64,000 nt of DNA, from the NCBI GenBank assembly GCA_031761405.1, contig JASEVX010000017.1, positions 11,605,200-11,669,199 on the forward strand, in the 5' to 3' direction. The position numbers and the translations under genes are program-made. Below the pieces are notes generated by a model. It worked only from the letters and a program-made list of their open reading frames with translations, made no database searches and had not been told where the DNA came from. This DNA is from Serripes groenlandicus. Lineage: Eukaryota; Mollusca; Bivalvia; Cardiida; Cardiidae. Below, piece after piece: positions 30,901 to 37,699 of this stretch. Within the stretch, counting starts at the first letter, position 1. Every line of letters starts with the position of its first letter.

Positions 30901-30964
30901 TGAAGTATCTATACAGTAATAACAGTCCGAGAATGATGATAACTGCCGTTGTAAACCACTCCAT
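9691..30964 (-). CDS. cytochrome P450, CYP2 clan, six exons (gene A)
   Basis: Predicted microsomal heme-thiolate monooxygenase. I join six exons with GT-AG borders: 30413-30964, 27361-27564, 26245-26383, 24776-25041, 23852-23979 and 9691-9910. The total is 1509 nt, or 502 residues, a normal P450 length, with no internal stop. Seen in order: an N-terminal membrane anchor (about residues 3-21), the proline-rich hinge GLPGP, an I-helix reading AGIITT (298-303), the K-helix ETMR (355-358), the PERF motif (410-413) and the heme loop FGTGRRKCPG with Cys441 as axial ligand. The usual I-helix acid is replaced by Ile, and the C-helix WxxxR appears as HGDLR, so activity may be atypical. Substrate and CYP family cannot be told from sequence alone. 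Intron 5 is 13.9 kb because it holds a DNA transposon. The start is the ATG just before the membrane anchor. Confidence 0.85.
9975..10076 (+). repeat. left terminal inverted repeat of the 13.2-kb transposon
   Basis: 102 bp starting AATTGCAGTTGCTTC and ending CCAATAACTGCAAT. It complements 23088-23189 with one difference (GAAACGC versus GAATCGC on the same strand). Its two ends also carry the short inverted pair ATTGCAGTT / AACTGCAAT. The preceding AT (9973-9974) is the presumed target-site copy. Confidence 0.9.
10227..12360 (+). CDS. THAP-domain DDE transposase (ISL2EU / PIF-Harbinger-like), two exons
   Basis: Predicted enzyme that cuts and joins the element's ends. Exons 10227-10428 and 11102-12360 join at CTG/GTAAGA and TTTCAG/GTACTG (phase 1) to give 486 residues. 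Residues 1-90 form a THAP zinc finger that binds DNA: a CVPKC pair near the start, CENH near residue 55, and the closing AVPRVF (80-85), which becomes complete only across the splice and so supports it. A helix-turn-helix follows (LFLVLMKLRRHTTNFELSRM). The DDE_4 catalytic core shows IIDGTE (Asp318), VSDAYGG (Asp363; SDRQ Asp371), ADKGF and HIERIIG (Glu440). The start lies 150 bp inside the left terminal repeat. The gene is convergent with the YqaJ gene. No internal stop is seen, so it may be active or recently so. Confidence 0.9.
10429..11101 (+). other. intron of the THAP-DDE transposase
   Basis: 673-bp intron, GTAAGA to TTTCAG. It contains AT-rich sequence with repeated TTTTTCACAT / AATGAGTC phrases near 10725-10800. 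No gene is seen in it. Confidence 0.8.
12514..12579. repeat. 66-bp hairpin
   Basis: CCACATAAAACATGAGTTTCA pairs with TGAAACTCCTATGTTATGTGG across a loop of about 24 bp. It lies 150 bp after the transposase stop codon. It could be a small foldback element or a 3'-end structure. Confidence 0.6.
12817..12950 (-). pseudogene. relic 3' end of a second YqaJ-nuclease gene
   Basis: On the minus strand this stretch encodes KFDKLQSFYDEDLRL and VVEKFF before a stop, closely matching the C-terminus of the intact nuclease (LDKLQSFYDEHFRL and VGEKFF). Similarity extends upstream by about 16 codons with an in-frame stop and then fades. Only about 45 codons remain. The surrounding nucleotides (ATAAAATGACTGCAGTTTAT) match those at 15228-15250. 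It lies between the transposase and the intact nuclease, in the same orientation. Confidence 0.75.
12990..13200. mobile_element. foldback element of the GCAGACGACTTT / GTGGCAAAAGGAG family
   Basis: AACATTGTGGCAAAAGGAGA and its near-complement (TTCTCCTTTTGTCACAAAG) face each other around 13010-13060, followed by CGTCTGCTGCAGATTTGTTG and TATGTGGGAAA. Related copies are near 13980, 14820, 19985, 28910, 31790, 32130, 36600, 43300 and 63620. Confidence 0.6.
13424..13488. repeat. 65-bp hairpin element
   Basis: AACCCTATGTTGTTTGTACTCA pairs imperfectly with TGAGTACCCACAACATAGGGTT around a loop of about 20 bp. A related but degraded version is near 6250-6302. Confidence 0.6.
13697..14004. repeat. two direct 154-bp tandem copies
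   Basis: The unit starting CTCAACATTCCTTATATCAT occurs at 13697 and again at 13851 with almost no change, ending each time in ATGTTCTCCTTTTGCC. The near-identity suggests a recent local duplication. Confidence 0.85.
14303..14372 (+). mobile_element. tRNA-like SINE head
   Basis: CCCCGGTAGCTCAGTCAGTA resembles a tRNA 5' end and A box, and AGAGTTCAAACAC resembles a degenerate B box 30 nt later. Arm pairing is broken, so this is a SINE remnant and not a tRNA gene. Confidence 0.5.
15174..17308 (-). CDS. SAP-SWIM-YqaJ nuclease of the transposon, two exons
   Basis: Predicted DNA nuclease of the PD-(D/E)XK fold, related to lambda-exonuclease-like YqaJ recombinases. Exons 17208-17308 and 15174-16602 join at GAAAG/GTATTG and TTTCAG/ACTAGA (phase 2), giving 509 residues. 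Exon 1 supplies the start ATG and a SAP DNA-binding motif (LSLAQLRTELRGRNAKL, roughly residues 7-40) that is completed across the splice. A SWIM zinc finger follows (CEC near 150-152, CKH near 162-164). The YqaJ core shows GHKFEKEAI (Glu364/366), ASPDG (Asp398), CEVKCP (Glu408 and Lys410) and QVQGQ (Gln446). All catalytic positions look intact. It is convergent with the transposase and runs in the same direction as the tyrosine recombinase. A role in processing or repairing element DNA is inference. Confidence 0.9.
16603..17207 (-). other. intron of the YqaJ nuclease gene
   Basis: 605-bp GTATTG...TTTCAG intron, AT-rich, with no recognisable gene or repeat. Its placement rests on completion of the SAP motif across the junction. 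Confidence 0.75.
17385..17470 (-). repeat. internal copy of the left subterminal sequence, inverted
   Basis: The minus strand here reads AAGGTGGCG-TGCGGTCAAG-TGGTCC and then TTCTCGG. It parallels the left subterminal region at 10110-10165 (GTGGTGGCGCTTCGGTCAAG then TCCTCGG) with moderate divergence. In a simple element this sequence would sit just inside a right terminal repeat. Confidence 0.65.
17494..17540 (-). repeat. 47-bp perfect inverted copy of the right subterminal sequence
   Basis: Reads ATTGATCACATGACCAGTTC onward to AATACCTTT and is the exact complement of 23044-23090, which abuts the right terminal repeat. Here no terminal repeat adjoins it. Together with 17385-17470 it marks a place where two element ends meet. 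Confidence 0.85.
17829..18347. repeat. 519-bp near-perfect palindrome with nested palindromes
   Basis: Arms of about 255 bp centred near 18088 pair outward from CATACATTAAA / TTTAATGTATG to GCGTAAAGAACAT / ATGTTCTTTACGC. Each half is itself partly palindromic (TTATAAGAGTATAACACGAA versus its complement, around ATAATGCCCTTCGGGCATTA). CTGCAATTAT / ATAATTGCAG within the arms echoes the transposon's terminal AATTGCAG. It may be two inverted copies of a small MITE. An assembly inversion artefact is also possible. Confidence 0.85.
18348..20227. other. AT-rich region between palindrome and recombinase gene
   Basis: No convincing gene. A 69-residue ORF (18704-18913) lacks any domain I recognise. A foldback repeat of the GTGGCAAAA family lies near 19985-20150. 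Confidence 0.5.
20228..22812 (-). CDS. Crypton-type tyrosine recombinase (DUF3504-like), two exons
   Basis: Predicted site-specific recombinase. Exons 22551-22812 and 20228-21486 join at TTTTCAG/GTGAGT and ACATAG/AATGGA (phase 1), giving 506 residues. Exon 1 has an acidic start (MEALGTFDLSSYLRSDDEFD) and the segment NSKWGFNVF. After the splice EWSKEKD follows, as in the N-terminal SAM-like domain of DUF3504 proteins. The catalytic set is visible: Arg228 (TRGLEF), Lys near 262 (TKQKNH), HCLR (His355, Arg358), His381 (SDHST) and the nucleophile candidate Tyr390 (IPYARPS). The C-terminal tail has four copies of a heptad based on EILPENQ, from a 21-bp tandem repeat. The domain is typical of Crypton elements and domesticated animal genes. 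Finding it inside a pair of DDE-type terminal repeats is unusual. A captured Crypton, a second partner element or a real helper are all possible. Confidence 0.88.
20410..20505. repeat. 21-bp tandem repeat in the recombinase tail
   Basis: TTTCCTGATTTTCAGGAAGA recurs in tandem about four times with point changes and encodes repeated EILPENQ on the minus strand. The unit is palindromic at its core (TTCCTGATTTTCAGGAA). Confidence 0.8.
21487..22550 (-). other. intron of the tyrosine recombinase gene
   Basis: 1064-bp intron, GTGAGT to ACATAG. A plus-strand ORF within it (22147-22350) has no recognisable domain and lies in repeat-like sequence. Confidence 0.75.
23088..23189 (-). repeat. right terminal inverted repeat of the 13.2-kb transposon
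   Basis: Complement of 9975-10076, ending GAAGCAACTGCAATT and followed by AT (23190-23191), the presumed second target-site copy. Confidence 0.9.
23396..23750. repeat. ~70-bp direct repeats flanking a MITE (copy 2)
   Basis: The phrase GTACTCG-TTTGCATT-ACTGTGG and GATTTAGACCAGC occurs at about 23396-23466 and again at 23679-23750. Between them (23470-23674) is a ~205-bp member of the GCGAGAAAACCAAC inverted-repeat family. Unit B keeps only one flank copy plus the last few bases of the MITE. Confidence 0.7.
23852..23979 (-). CDS. P450 gene A exon 5
   Basis: 128 nt containing VIANVWFIHHDENVWGDP and FRPERF, the meander region. The acceptor is CTATAG and the donor GTCTGT follows AAAAG, phase 2. 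Confidence 0.85.
24292..24510. repeat. intron 4 hairpin and repeat block
   Basis: GGCATGTCTGATGTC pairs loosely with GACGTTGACATGCC, followed by TGATGTCAACGGTTTTATGA and about 110 bp that unit B carries twice (53460-53590 and 53635-53770). The block was therefore amplified in B or reduced in A. Confidence 0.55.
24776..25041 (-). CDS. P450 gene A exon 4
   Basis: 266 nt spanning the rest of the I-helix (GIITT), helix J, the K-helix ETMR and beta-sheet 1 up to DKTQ. It is bounded by TTCCGCCAG and a GTGAAG donor, ending in phase 0. Confidence 0.85.
25455..25532 (-). mobile_element. tRNA-like SINE remnant in P450 intron 3
   Basis: The minus strand shows a TCGGTTAAGACGCTGG A-box-like stretch and a GAGTACGAACCTCG B-box-like stretch. 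The same remnant lies at 54686-54766 in unit B, so it predates the duplication. Arm pairing is poor. Confidence 0.5.
25808..26045. mobile_element. MITE-like inverted-repeat element, copy 3 (truncated right end)
   Basis: Same family as 1743-2000, located in P450 intron 3. It starts GAACCGTTCCAAGAG, with GATCAGCATGCGCAG and GGCATGCTTAGG inside, and the right end stops at TGTTGGTTTAC. A matching copy sits at 55064-55275 in unit B. Confidence 0.7.
26245..26383 (-). CDS. P450 gene A exon 3
   Basis: 139 nt encoding the helix H to early I-helix segment (ESRSPGTVRGLIDWYL...ILTA, plus one base). It begins after TTTACACAG and ends GGCTG before GTAAGA, phase 1. The acceptor lies within about 40 bp of a 5S-like repeat in intron 2. 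Confidence 0.85.
26419..26480 (-). repeat. 5S rRNA-derived fragment beside P450 exon 3
   Basis: On the minus strand GGTAAGTACCTGGATGGGTG and the following ACC closely resemble the 3' internal control region of 5S rRNA (usually GGTTAGTACTTGGATGGG). Only the 3' part is present, so it is not a 5S gene. It may be part of a 5S-headed SINE. Unit B has the same at 55651-55713. Confidence 0.55.
26560..26720. repeat. ~110-bp tandem unit in intron 2, short array
   Basis: CCCGTTACATGTCTCCCTCT, GTCGACTAGAAGTTACACTA and CTACAGCAAGGCTACAGTAG form one unit plus flanks here. Unit B has about four to five copies (55800-56215). Confidence 0.7.
27361..27564 (-). CDS. P450 gene A exon 2
   Basis: 204 nt encoding 68 residues (MTGDVS...HKVK), covering the F-G region. 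It is bounded by GTTTCAG before ATGACTGG and by a GTAAGT donor after AAAGTTAAG. The homologous exon in unit B has a 21-nt net deletion that creates a stop. Confidence 0.8.
27611..28345. repeat. 31-bp minisatellite, about 24 copies
   Basis: Unit TCTACGAACAGGGTGGATTC plus AAGTGAGTTTA, repeated every 31 bp with scattered point changes, within P450 intron 1. The homologous spot in unit B (56719-56752) has a single copy, so the array expanded in A or collapsed in B. There are no spacers, so it is not a CRISPR array. Confidence 0.95.
28386..28595 (-). mobile_element. tRNA-derived SINE, copy 2
   Basis: Same family as 8700-8897: GCTCATCACGGGATTCGAAC on the plus strand is the complement of the B box. 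It abuts the minisatellite in intron 1. Its unit B counterpart is 56823-57011. Confidence 0.75.
28905..29165. mobile_element. foldback element with AACCCTTTCCC ends
   Basis: Begins AACCCTTTCCCTCATATAGA and ends with its near-complement TCTATATGAAGGAAAGGGG. Internal GCAAAAGAAGAAATTGCT faces GCAGTTTCTTCTTTTGTC. This is the clearest full-length member of the family seen throughout the window. Confidence 0.75.
29166..30360. other. P450 gene A intron 1, remaining part
   Basis: AT-rich intronic sequence with no recognised gene. Unit B has an LTR retrotransposon in the corresponding intron instead. Confidence 0.5.
30413..30964 (-). CDS. P450 gene A exon 1
   Basis: 552 nt encoding 184 residues: the start codon, membrane anchor, proline-rich hinge and helices B to roughly E. 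It ends ATACTG before a GTGAGT donor, phase 0. The open frame continues upstream of the ATG to 31228, but that part has no P450 similarity and is probably 5' UTR. Confidence 0.85.
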
Positions 30965-31189
30965 CGTGTGTTTGTTACTAAAAGCAAATAGTTTAACATT
31001 TGATTTATGTTTACACGGTAATAACAAAAAGAATGTCATAGATCCGAGATTTCTTAATCCACGCCCAACCTCATACTTCACAAAACAAACCGACAAGCAA
31101 TGGTTAAAAACTACCCGGTTCTCATGCATCACATGGCTTTGGTTTGTGATGCAGAAACCACGTTCGAGTGTACCGGATAGAACATATCG

Positions 31190-31235
31190 AATGTTTTGAT
31201 TGGCTAAAATACTGCATCTTATTTGCATAATAAGT
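31190..31235 (-). promoter_or_regulatory. candidate promoter elements upstream of P450 gene A
   Basis: About 230-265 bp upstream of the ATG, the minus strand carries ATGCAAAT (the octamer motif) followed by AGCCAATCAAAA (CCAAT box in context). Both are preserved in unit B at 63055-63098 except for one base near the octamer flank. Motif matches only; no start site is shown. Confidence 0.35.
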
Positions 31236-31789
31236 TATCGGCTCTATCAATTTTGACATGAAAGCCGGCTACATACGGATACTTTACTGACAGCTTGAGA
31301 ATTGTCTGCTCTGATCTCAACACCATTTGGGCAAGTGCATGAGAACAAGGTACAAGTAAGAATTTCTAAATGAACAGTGAAGGTAAATACCATCTGGTCC
31401 ATCTGCTCAGTCTTATCAAAACCTCAACACGTTGACAGAATCTTCTAACAAGCGTGGGTAAGTAATATGTGAACAGTGTAGATCTGGATCTAAACTGTTT
31501 ACACAAGCCAGCTTGGAGAGTTTTACCACGCACGGATGCACTAAGAGTGAGGACGTGGGATTGTATCAATAAATTGAATTGTATTGTGAACGCCCTCATA
31601 CAAGATTATAGATACTTCACCTTTAATGCCAGTTGGTTTAACGATACAGTAGGTCCATTGGTGATCACACTATCTCGATAAAGGGGTATAAATCATCGTA
31701 AGTGTTTTGTTTCATGTACATTCGGTTACGGGGGTACCTTATGCATTTTAGACAAGGGTTACTTTTATTACGACTGTCTACGTTCTACT

Positions 31790-31970
31790 TAACCCTTTCC
31801 AACCTGCAGACACATGTCAACGCATCTACAGCAGTCGACTTTTGAAAACATTGTGGCAGAAGGAGAACTTGTTTATCAGATTTAACTTGATTCAATTTAA
31901 TTTAACTCTCAATTTAATTTTTTTTCCAAATGTCTGCTGCAGATTTGTTGTATGTGGGAAACGATAACAC
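31790..31970. mobile_element. foldback element of the AACCCTTTCC family
   Basis: AACCCTTTCCAACCTGCAGA at the left and GTCTGCTGCAGATTTGTTGT then TATGTGGGAAA at the right. Another lies at 32130-32342. Similarity between units A and B ends just before it (about 31740). Confidence 0.6.
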
Positions 31971-32085
31971 TTTTGCAGATTAAAAGATACGACGAATTTA
32001 AAAACCTATATAAAAAGACTATACTGTCTATACTGACTATGTTGTCAGTAAATTAACCTCATAACACTCAAACCCCCTTCTTTCA

Positions 32086-32103
32086 CCCCCCCCCCCCCCC
32101 CCC
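32086..32103. repeat. homopolymer of 18 C
   Basis: An uninterrupted run of 18 cytosines just before CGACCTCTAATC. Its exact length is uncertain for sequencing reasons. Confidence 0.9.
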
Positions 32104-32446
32104 GACCTCTAATCTACAATGTACATAGTTTAACCCATTCCAACATATAGACGATTTCTGACGCCCTTGCAGCAGACGGGTTTTTGAAAACTTGTCCACA
32201 AAAGAAGAAATTGCTTAAAACGAGCATGTTTTTCAACTGTATTGAATTATTGTACTTTCATTTAAAGGGAGTTTTAAAAAAAAAATCTAGTATGTTTTTA
32301 AAGTCGTTTGCTGGATATTTGCTGTATGTGCGAAAGGGTTAAGAGAATGCAAAATTTAACTCAACGTCTGGTAACGATCAAACAGGTATGCTTAAAATAA
32401 TGAATATTATCTGTGTGATATATACAAAAGGTCAGATTACTATATA

Positions 32447-32700
32447 TGAGCCGTTCCGCGAGAAACCCAACATTATGGACTCTGCATAAAGTATCGATCC
32501 GGATCAGCCTAAGCATGCCCCGCAGGCTAATCCGGGCATACACTTTTCGTCTCCTGTGGAATTTCTGTGTCAGGAATCATTACTCAATATATCTATACCA
32601 CTGAGACGGAACGTGTAGGCCCGGATTACTGCGCAGGCTGATCTGGGTCGATACATTACGCAGAGACCATAATGTTGGTTTTCTCGTGGAAAGGCTCATA
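32447..32700. mobile_element. MITE-like inverted-repeat element, copy 4
   Basis: ATGAGCCGTTCCGCGAGAAA at the left, and TTCTCGTGGAAAGGCTCAT at the right. Internal GGATCAGCCTAAGCATGCCC and TACTGCGCAGGCTGATCTGG. Full-length family member. Confidence 0.8.
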
Positions 32701-33425
32701 TTAGATATACTATGAAAACTGACTTTGTTATGCATTGACACGGAAAACACTTACCTTATATGAAGTTGTTGTTGTTTATCCAGTATGCACCCTATACAAT
32801 ACACTGTGGGATTAGTCCGTCCTCTGATATAGCCTTAAATTACCAGACAAACTTTTGTTGAAATTTGAGAATTTGCTCAAAACGAGCCACATCTATTTTC
32901 ACACAATGTTTTAAACTCTGAATCAAAAGTGCATTTCCATATTTCCAGATATCATTTTATAATAATTATTTCAAACTACTGCAATCGCAATATCCTATTA
33001 CCCAAAGGGTCGATGTGATGACCGTTTTATATGTGTAAGGGGAGGTCGCTATTTGCACACCGTTTGGGTCTAGTTATGACCAGACAAGTCTGGTGTCAAT
33101 CAAATACTTAGCTCCGCCCTAAAGTCTTTCTTGCTTAGCACCTTGTAATTATTTAAATTCGTTATGTCTAAACGTTGGACGATGACATCCTAAATTGAAT
33201 GTTTTATCATTAATCCCGCCTATACCAGCCTTTACTCCGCCCCTTGACCCGACTGCATTGTACAATAAGACTTAAACGTTGTGTAAGTAGCGATTTCCGT
33301 CAAATATAACTGTGTGTATACACAATGTCATATGTATTTTTCGAATAGCATCGGTAATCACAAGTACAATAATGTGGTCTTCATTCAGCAGCATAATACA
33401 TGTAGAACCATGAGTTAAGATAATT

Positions 33426-33690
33426 TAGCCGTCCCGCGAGAGAAAACCAACATTATGGCTTCTGCGTAATGTATCGACTCAGATCAGCCTGCGCAGTACG
33501 CGCAGACTGATCCGAGTCGACAAATTCCGTCTCAGGGGGATAGAGGTATAGAGTAATGATTCCTGAAACAGAAATCCACAGGAGGCGAAAAGTGTCTATC
33601 CGTGTAAGCCTGCGCGGCATGCTTAGGCTGATCCGGGTCGATACTTTACGCAGAGTCCACAATGTTGGTTTTCTTGCGGGACGGCTCATA
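33426..33690. mobile_element. MITE-like inverted-repeat element, copy 5
   Basis: TAGCCGTCCCGCGAGAGAAA at the left and TCTTGCGGGACGGCTCATA at the right, about 265 bp. The reverse ORF of 78 residues spanning it is a repeat artefact. Confidence 0.8.
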
Positions 33691-34134
33691 TTAGTATCCG
33701 AATATTGCTTTTAAAGGCAATGTTAAACCTTTCCAACATACAGACGTCTCCTCGGAAGGGAAATGAGCAATTTCTCCATTGCCACGTGTTTTGTTATGAT
33801 GGTATACTTAATCCTGGATAAATATACGTTGAGTTTAATTATGTTTATTCCTAGCACCTGGGCGGAAGTATTTTCTAATAATCCTGCTTTGTGGTTATAT
33901 ATAGACTAGCAATAGAACATCTCCCTTCGTTTAAAAAGAACATGTTATAAAATTAACGACACATATAACATTACAATATGCGATTCCAAATTAAAACTTT
34001 TATCAATAAAATCACATGTTCACAATAGTCTGAAAATTTACTCTGTGGCAAGTCTTTGTTGAATGAACAGTTCTTTTCTGCGCTGTTGTTTACATATATA
34101 TACTGTAGATAGTCAAGTTTACTTTTTCCAGTTA

Positions 34135-34560
34135 TTAGTCGCCGGGTAGAAGCCCGCGACTTCTATTTTTAACAGCTTTTTCGGAAATGACATGGGAGGA
34201 GAAATTATTATTAGAAAAAAAGAAATTTAAATGTCTTGAACCAGGGGGAGTGTATTAAATTAATACACTCACCCTGCTTGAACATATTACAATTGCGTTT
34301 GTTTAAAAACACTAAGTTATGACACATCTAAAATGAAATAAATATTCCGATGTTTTAAGTATGTGCAGTTTCTTTATTTTGACTCGCATTTATGTTTCTT
34401 TTGTTTTATTTACGAAGACAAAACAGTCCCTATATATTAGCTATCAAAACGCGATAACTACAAACCTTTACGTCGCACAGTCTAATGTGTTTACATACGC
34501 GCACCTGCTAGCAGCAGACTGTTATGTGTCAATATCGAGATAAAAATCAAAGTACTGAAA
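34135..34560. repeat. left part of the repeat at 4786-5262
   Basis: Shares GTAGAAGCCCGCGACTTCTA, ACTTAGTTATGACACATCTA-like text and GACTGTTATGTGTCAATATC with 4800-5095. The rest of the repeat reappears only at 39120-39240. Confidence 0.6.
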
Positions 34561-34635
34561 GTACTAGTAACGAATTATTTTGAAAAATTTGATTAGGTTT
34601 TTTGTTTGTTTTAAACTTGATTTAAAACTTAGTAG

Positions 34636-36050
34636 TTTTTTAGCTCGACTATTCGAAGAATATGAGAGCTATTACAGTCACTTGTGCGTCGGCGTTGGCG
34701 TTTGCGTTGCAACTTTGGTTAAAGTTGTGCATGCAAGGTGTTTTCTCACAAACCACAGATGCTATTGCTTTGAAACTTCACACACTTATTGGACATCATC
34801 AAATGACCTTGCAGGTCAAGTCCCAATACTCTATATTAGATTTTGACACAATGATGCACTTAGAAATTCTGGTTAAAGTTTTGCGTGCAACTACATTAAG
34901 AGTCCATATCTCTGTATTTACTTTATGATTGCATTGTAACTTTATACAACGCTTCCCAACCATCACATCTATGTATATTATCAAGTAAGATAACTCTATC
35001 CTGCATTTACTGCAAATTAAAGCCCTTTTATAACTTAGTAATTCTGGTTAAAGTTTTGTGTGCAACAAGATTAAAAGTCCATATCCAAGTAATTACTTGA
35101 AGCATTGCATTGAAACTTTATACAACCCTTCCCAACCATCACACCTATATACACAATCAAGTTAGATAACTCTTTCCCGCATATAATGTAAATTCTGGTT
35201 AAAAGTTTGCGTGCAACAACATTAAGAGTTCATATCCTAGTATCTACTTGATGCATTGCATATACACTTTATACAACCCTTCTTTACCATCACACCTATA
35301 TAAACAATCAAGTAAGATAACTCTTTCCAGCATATAATGCAAATTTTGGCCCTTTTTTTACTTAGAAATTCTTGTTAAAGTTTTGCGTGCAACAACATTA
35401 AGAGTTCATATCTACTTGATGCATTGCATTGAAACTTTATACAACCCTTCCTTACCATCACACCTATATAAACAATCAAGTTTGATAACTCTTTCAAGCA
35501 TATAATGCAAATTCTGGCCCTTTTTTTTCACTTAAAAATTCTGGTTGAAGTTTTGCATGCAAGGTACGTTCATGGATATATCTCAGTAACCACTAATGAT
35601 ATAGCCTTGAAACTTCCTACATGTCTTCCGGTGTGTCAGATAGTCAAGTTAGCTAACTCTTGTATGAATTAAGTACAAATTATGCCCTTGTTTGACTTTT
35701 AAAATTTGGTTAAAGTTTTGCATGCATAGCACGATCATGCACATATCTCAGTAACCACTCAGGGATTGATTTAAAGCTTCAATATAGCCTTTAAAGATAT
35801 CAAAAAATAAGATAAGGTAACTCCTGACTGAATTTATTATAAATTATGGCCCTTTGTGAAGTTATAATTTTGGGTTGAAGTTTTGCATGCTAGGCCTTTT
35901 CTCACAATCGCCAGATGCTATTCAAACAAGATTTATCCATTTTGATTTATAGTTTTATACTATCAAGCCACTATCTCAGTAACAACTGTTGTGTATATTA
36001 TCAAATGGCCAAATAGTCGAGCATGCTGTCTTGCGGACAGCTCTTGTTAG
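34636..36050. mobile_element. dispersed element with internal ~200-bp tandem units
   Basis: Starts TTTTAGCTCGACTATTCGAA and ends AATAGTCGAGCATGCTGTCT then GGACAGCTCTTGTT, so the ends share AGCTCGACTATT as an inverted pair. Between them five or more diverged units repeat GTTAAAGTTTTGCGTGCAAC, CCATCACACCTATATA and GATAACTCTTTCC. The pair of 88-residue ORFs at the left has no domain. Confidence 0.65.
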
Positions 36051-36599
36051 ACAATCTAGTCTAGTTCATGATTATAAATAATCTATGTCCATATATATTT
36101 TAAAAGACACATCTTCATCATTGACAGGTGTTTGGGGCAGACTTTCTTAATGGGTGATTATTTGCTAATAGTTTCATGTTAATAGTCAAAATGTCTTAAG
36201 ATTTTAATTACTGAGGAACTTGTATGTTGATCAATACATTGTGGCAAATGGAGAATAGCTCATCATGAGCTAGTTTTCCTTTGATAACATAATATTTTCA
36301 TAAGTGGAAATGTTCAATATATACTGTTATATACTGGGTGCATACGGATAATTGTGAAAAATGTATGGGTAAAACAGGATTTATTTAAAAAAATAAACAT
36401 GCATAATGTAGTAGCATAACGGGTAAAATATGCTAGCCGCACTGTTGCATACTATGTTTTTTTCATGATATTTCTTACTTTACCCTTTGAGTAATAATCA
36501 CTTATAATCACAAAATCAAAATTTGAAAGCAATATAGAAAACATTGAGATCATCTAATTTTGCTTCATTTTTTTAAAGCTTGTTTCATGTTTTGTTAAT

Positions 36600-36905
36600 T
36601 AACCCTTTCCAACATACAACACATCTGCAGCAGACGACTTTGAACATATATTTGCAAAAAAATATATAAACATCTCTATAAATGGAGGTATAATACATGG
36701 AAAAGGGGAAGGAAATATTATGGGAAAATTGGAATTGTTTGCATTGAGCAAGTTCTACTTCAGTCAAAATGTGTTCTAAAGATGTCTGCAGCAATGTCAT
36801 CAGAAAGCCTTTACAAATGCATCTGATGACAAACATGTTGCAGATGGTAACAAAAATAGAAAATGACAAGCATACTTAACCCTTTCCCACAAATAGACGC
36901 TTTTC
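36600..36905. mobile_element. degenerate foldback element (AACCCTTTCC family)
   Basis: AACCCTTTCCAACATACAAC followed by CATCTGCAGCAGACGACTTT and, at the other end, AACCCTTTCCCACAAATAGA. The family repeat is present but arms are not well paired. Confidence 0.5.
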
Positions 36906-37525
36906 TTGATAAAACAAGCATTTTGACGCGCATCTTTGCCCGAATGGCTGATAAATATTAATGAATGGTCTATAATTAGAACATCGTTTTCAAGTTGGAA
37001 ACGGAGACAAAACGGTGAGATTTCCCTGTGTGCGTTGAAGTGTTATTTGTCATTTTATTTTTCTTCTATCATATTAAGGAAACAAATAGAAATGCACAAC
37101 GATACTTCCACAAATCTGTTGGCATCTCTGTGATACAGAGCTCCAGATAATTACTTTGGTCAAATATGTTTCAGTCCCTAAAATAATTATTAAAGAGTGT
37201 ATCACTACAGGAAGCCCATCACCCCAAAATAAGGAAGGTCAACATGTTTTTAACGTATGTATTATGCTCCTAACCTTAAATAGGCATTCCACTGCCTATG
37301 TATCCATGTAACAGTAAATTAAAAACTCTTAACAATATACACTTGCTGTATATCCATGAACACAAAAGAGTAAATTTAAAAGAGAGAAATGCTCTTCATA
37401 ATGACAACATGTTGATGATACTGCAGCAGGAAGCATCATTAGAAAGTGAAAAATTGCTCAATATAAGCATTTGTTCCCTTTACTGCATTATTTTGAATTT
37501 ACAATTTACTTTAATAAACATTTTA

Positions 37526-37695
37526 TTCATGTTTATAAATCTTGTTTAATTACCTCCCTTTAACTACTTAAGTATAAAATGCATTTCAAGACACAATAAG
37601 TTACTTTCCAATCATGTTTATAAATCTGGTTTAATTACCTCCCTTTAACTACTTAAGTATACAATGCATTTTTCAAGACAAAATAAGTTACTTTC
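37526..37695. repeat. two direct ~84-bp tandem copies
   Basis: TCATGTTTATAAATCT, TTTAATTACCTCCCTTTAAC and TACTTAAGTATA recur at 37526 and 37610, nearly identical. Confidence 0.8.
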
Positions 37696-37699
37696 TAGA

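Noticed and set aside
30965..31228. Upstream extension of the P450 A reading frame
   Set aside because: The added residues before the membrane anchor have no P450 similarity, and the paralogue's extension differs by a frameshift near 62940. The internal ATG is the better start.
34580..34928. Overlapping 88-residue ORFs
   Set aside because: Located in the left end of a tandem-rich dispersed repeat. No domain, and the two frames overlap.
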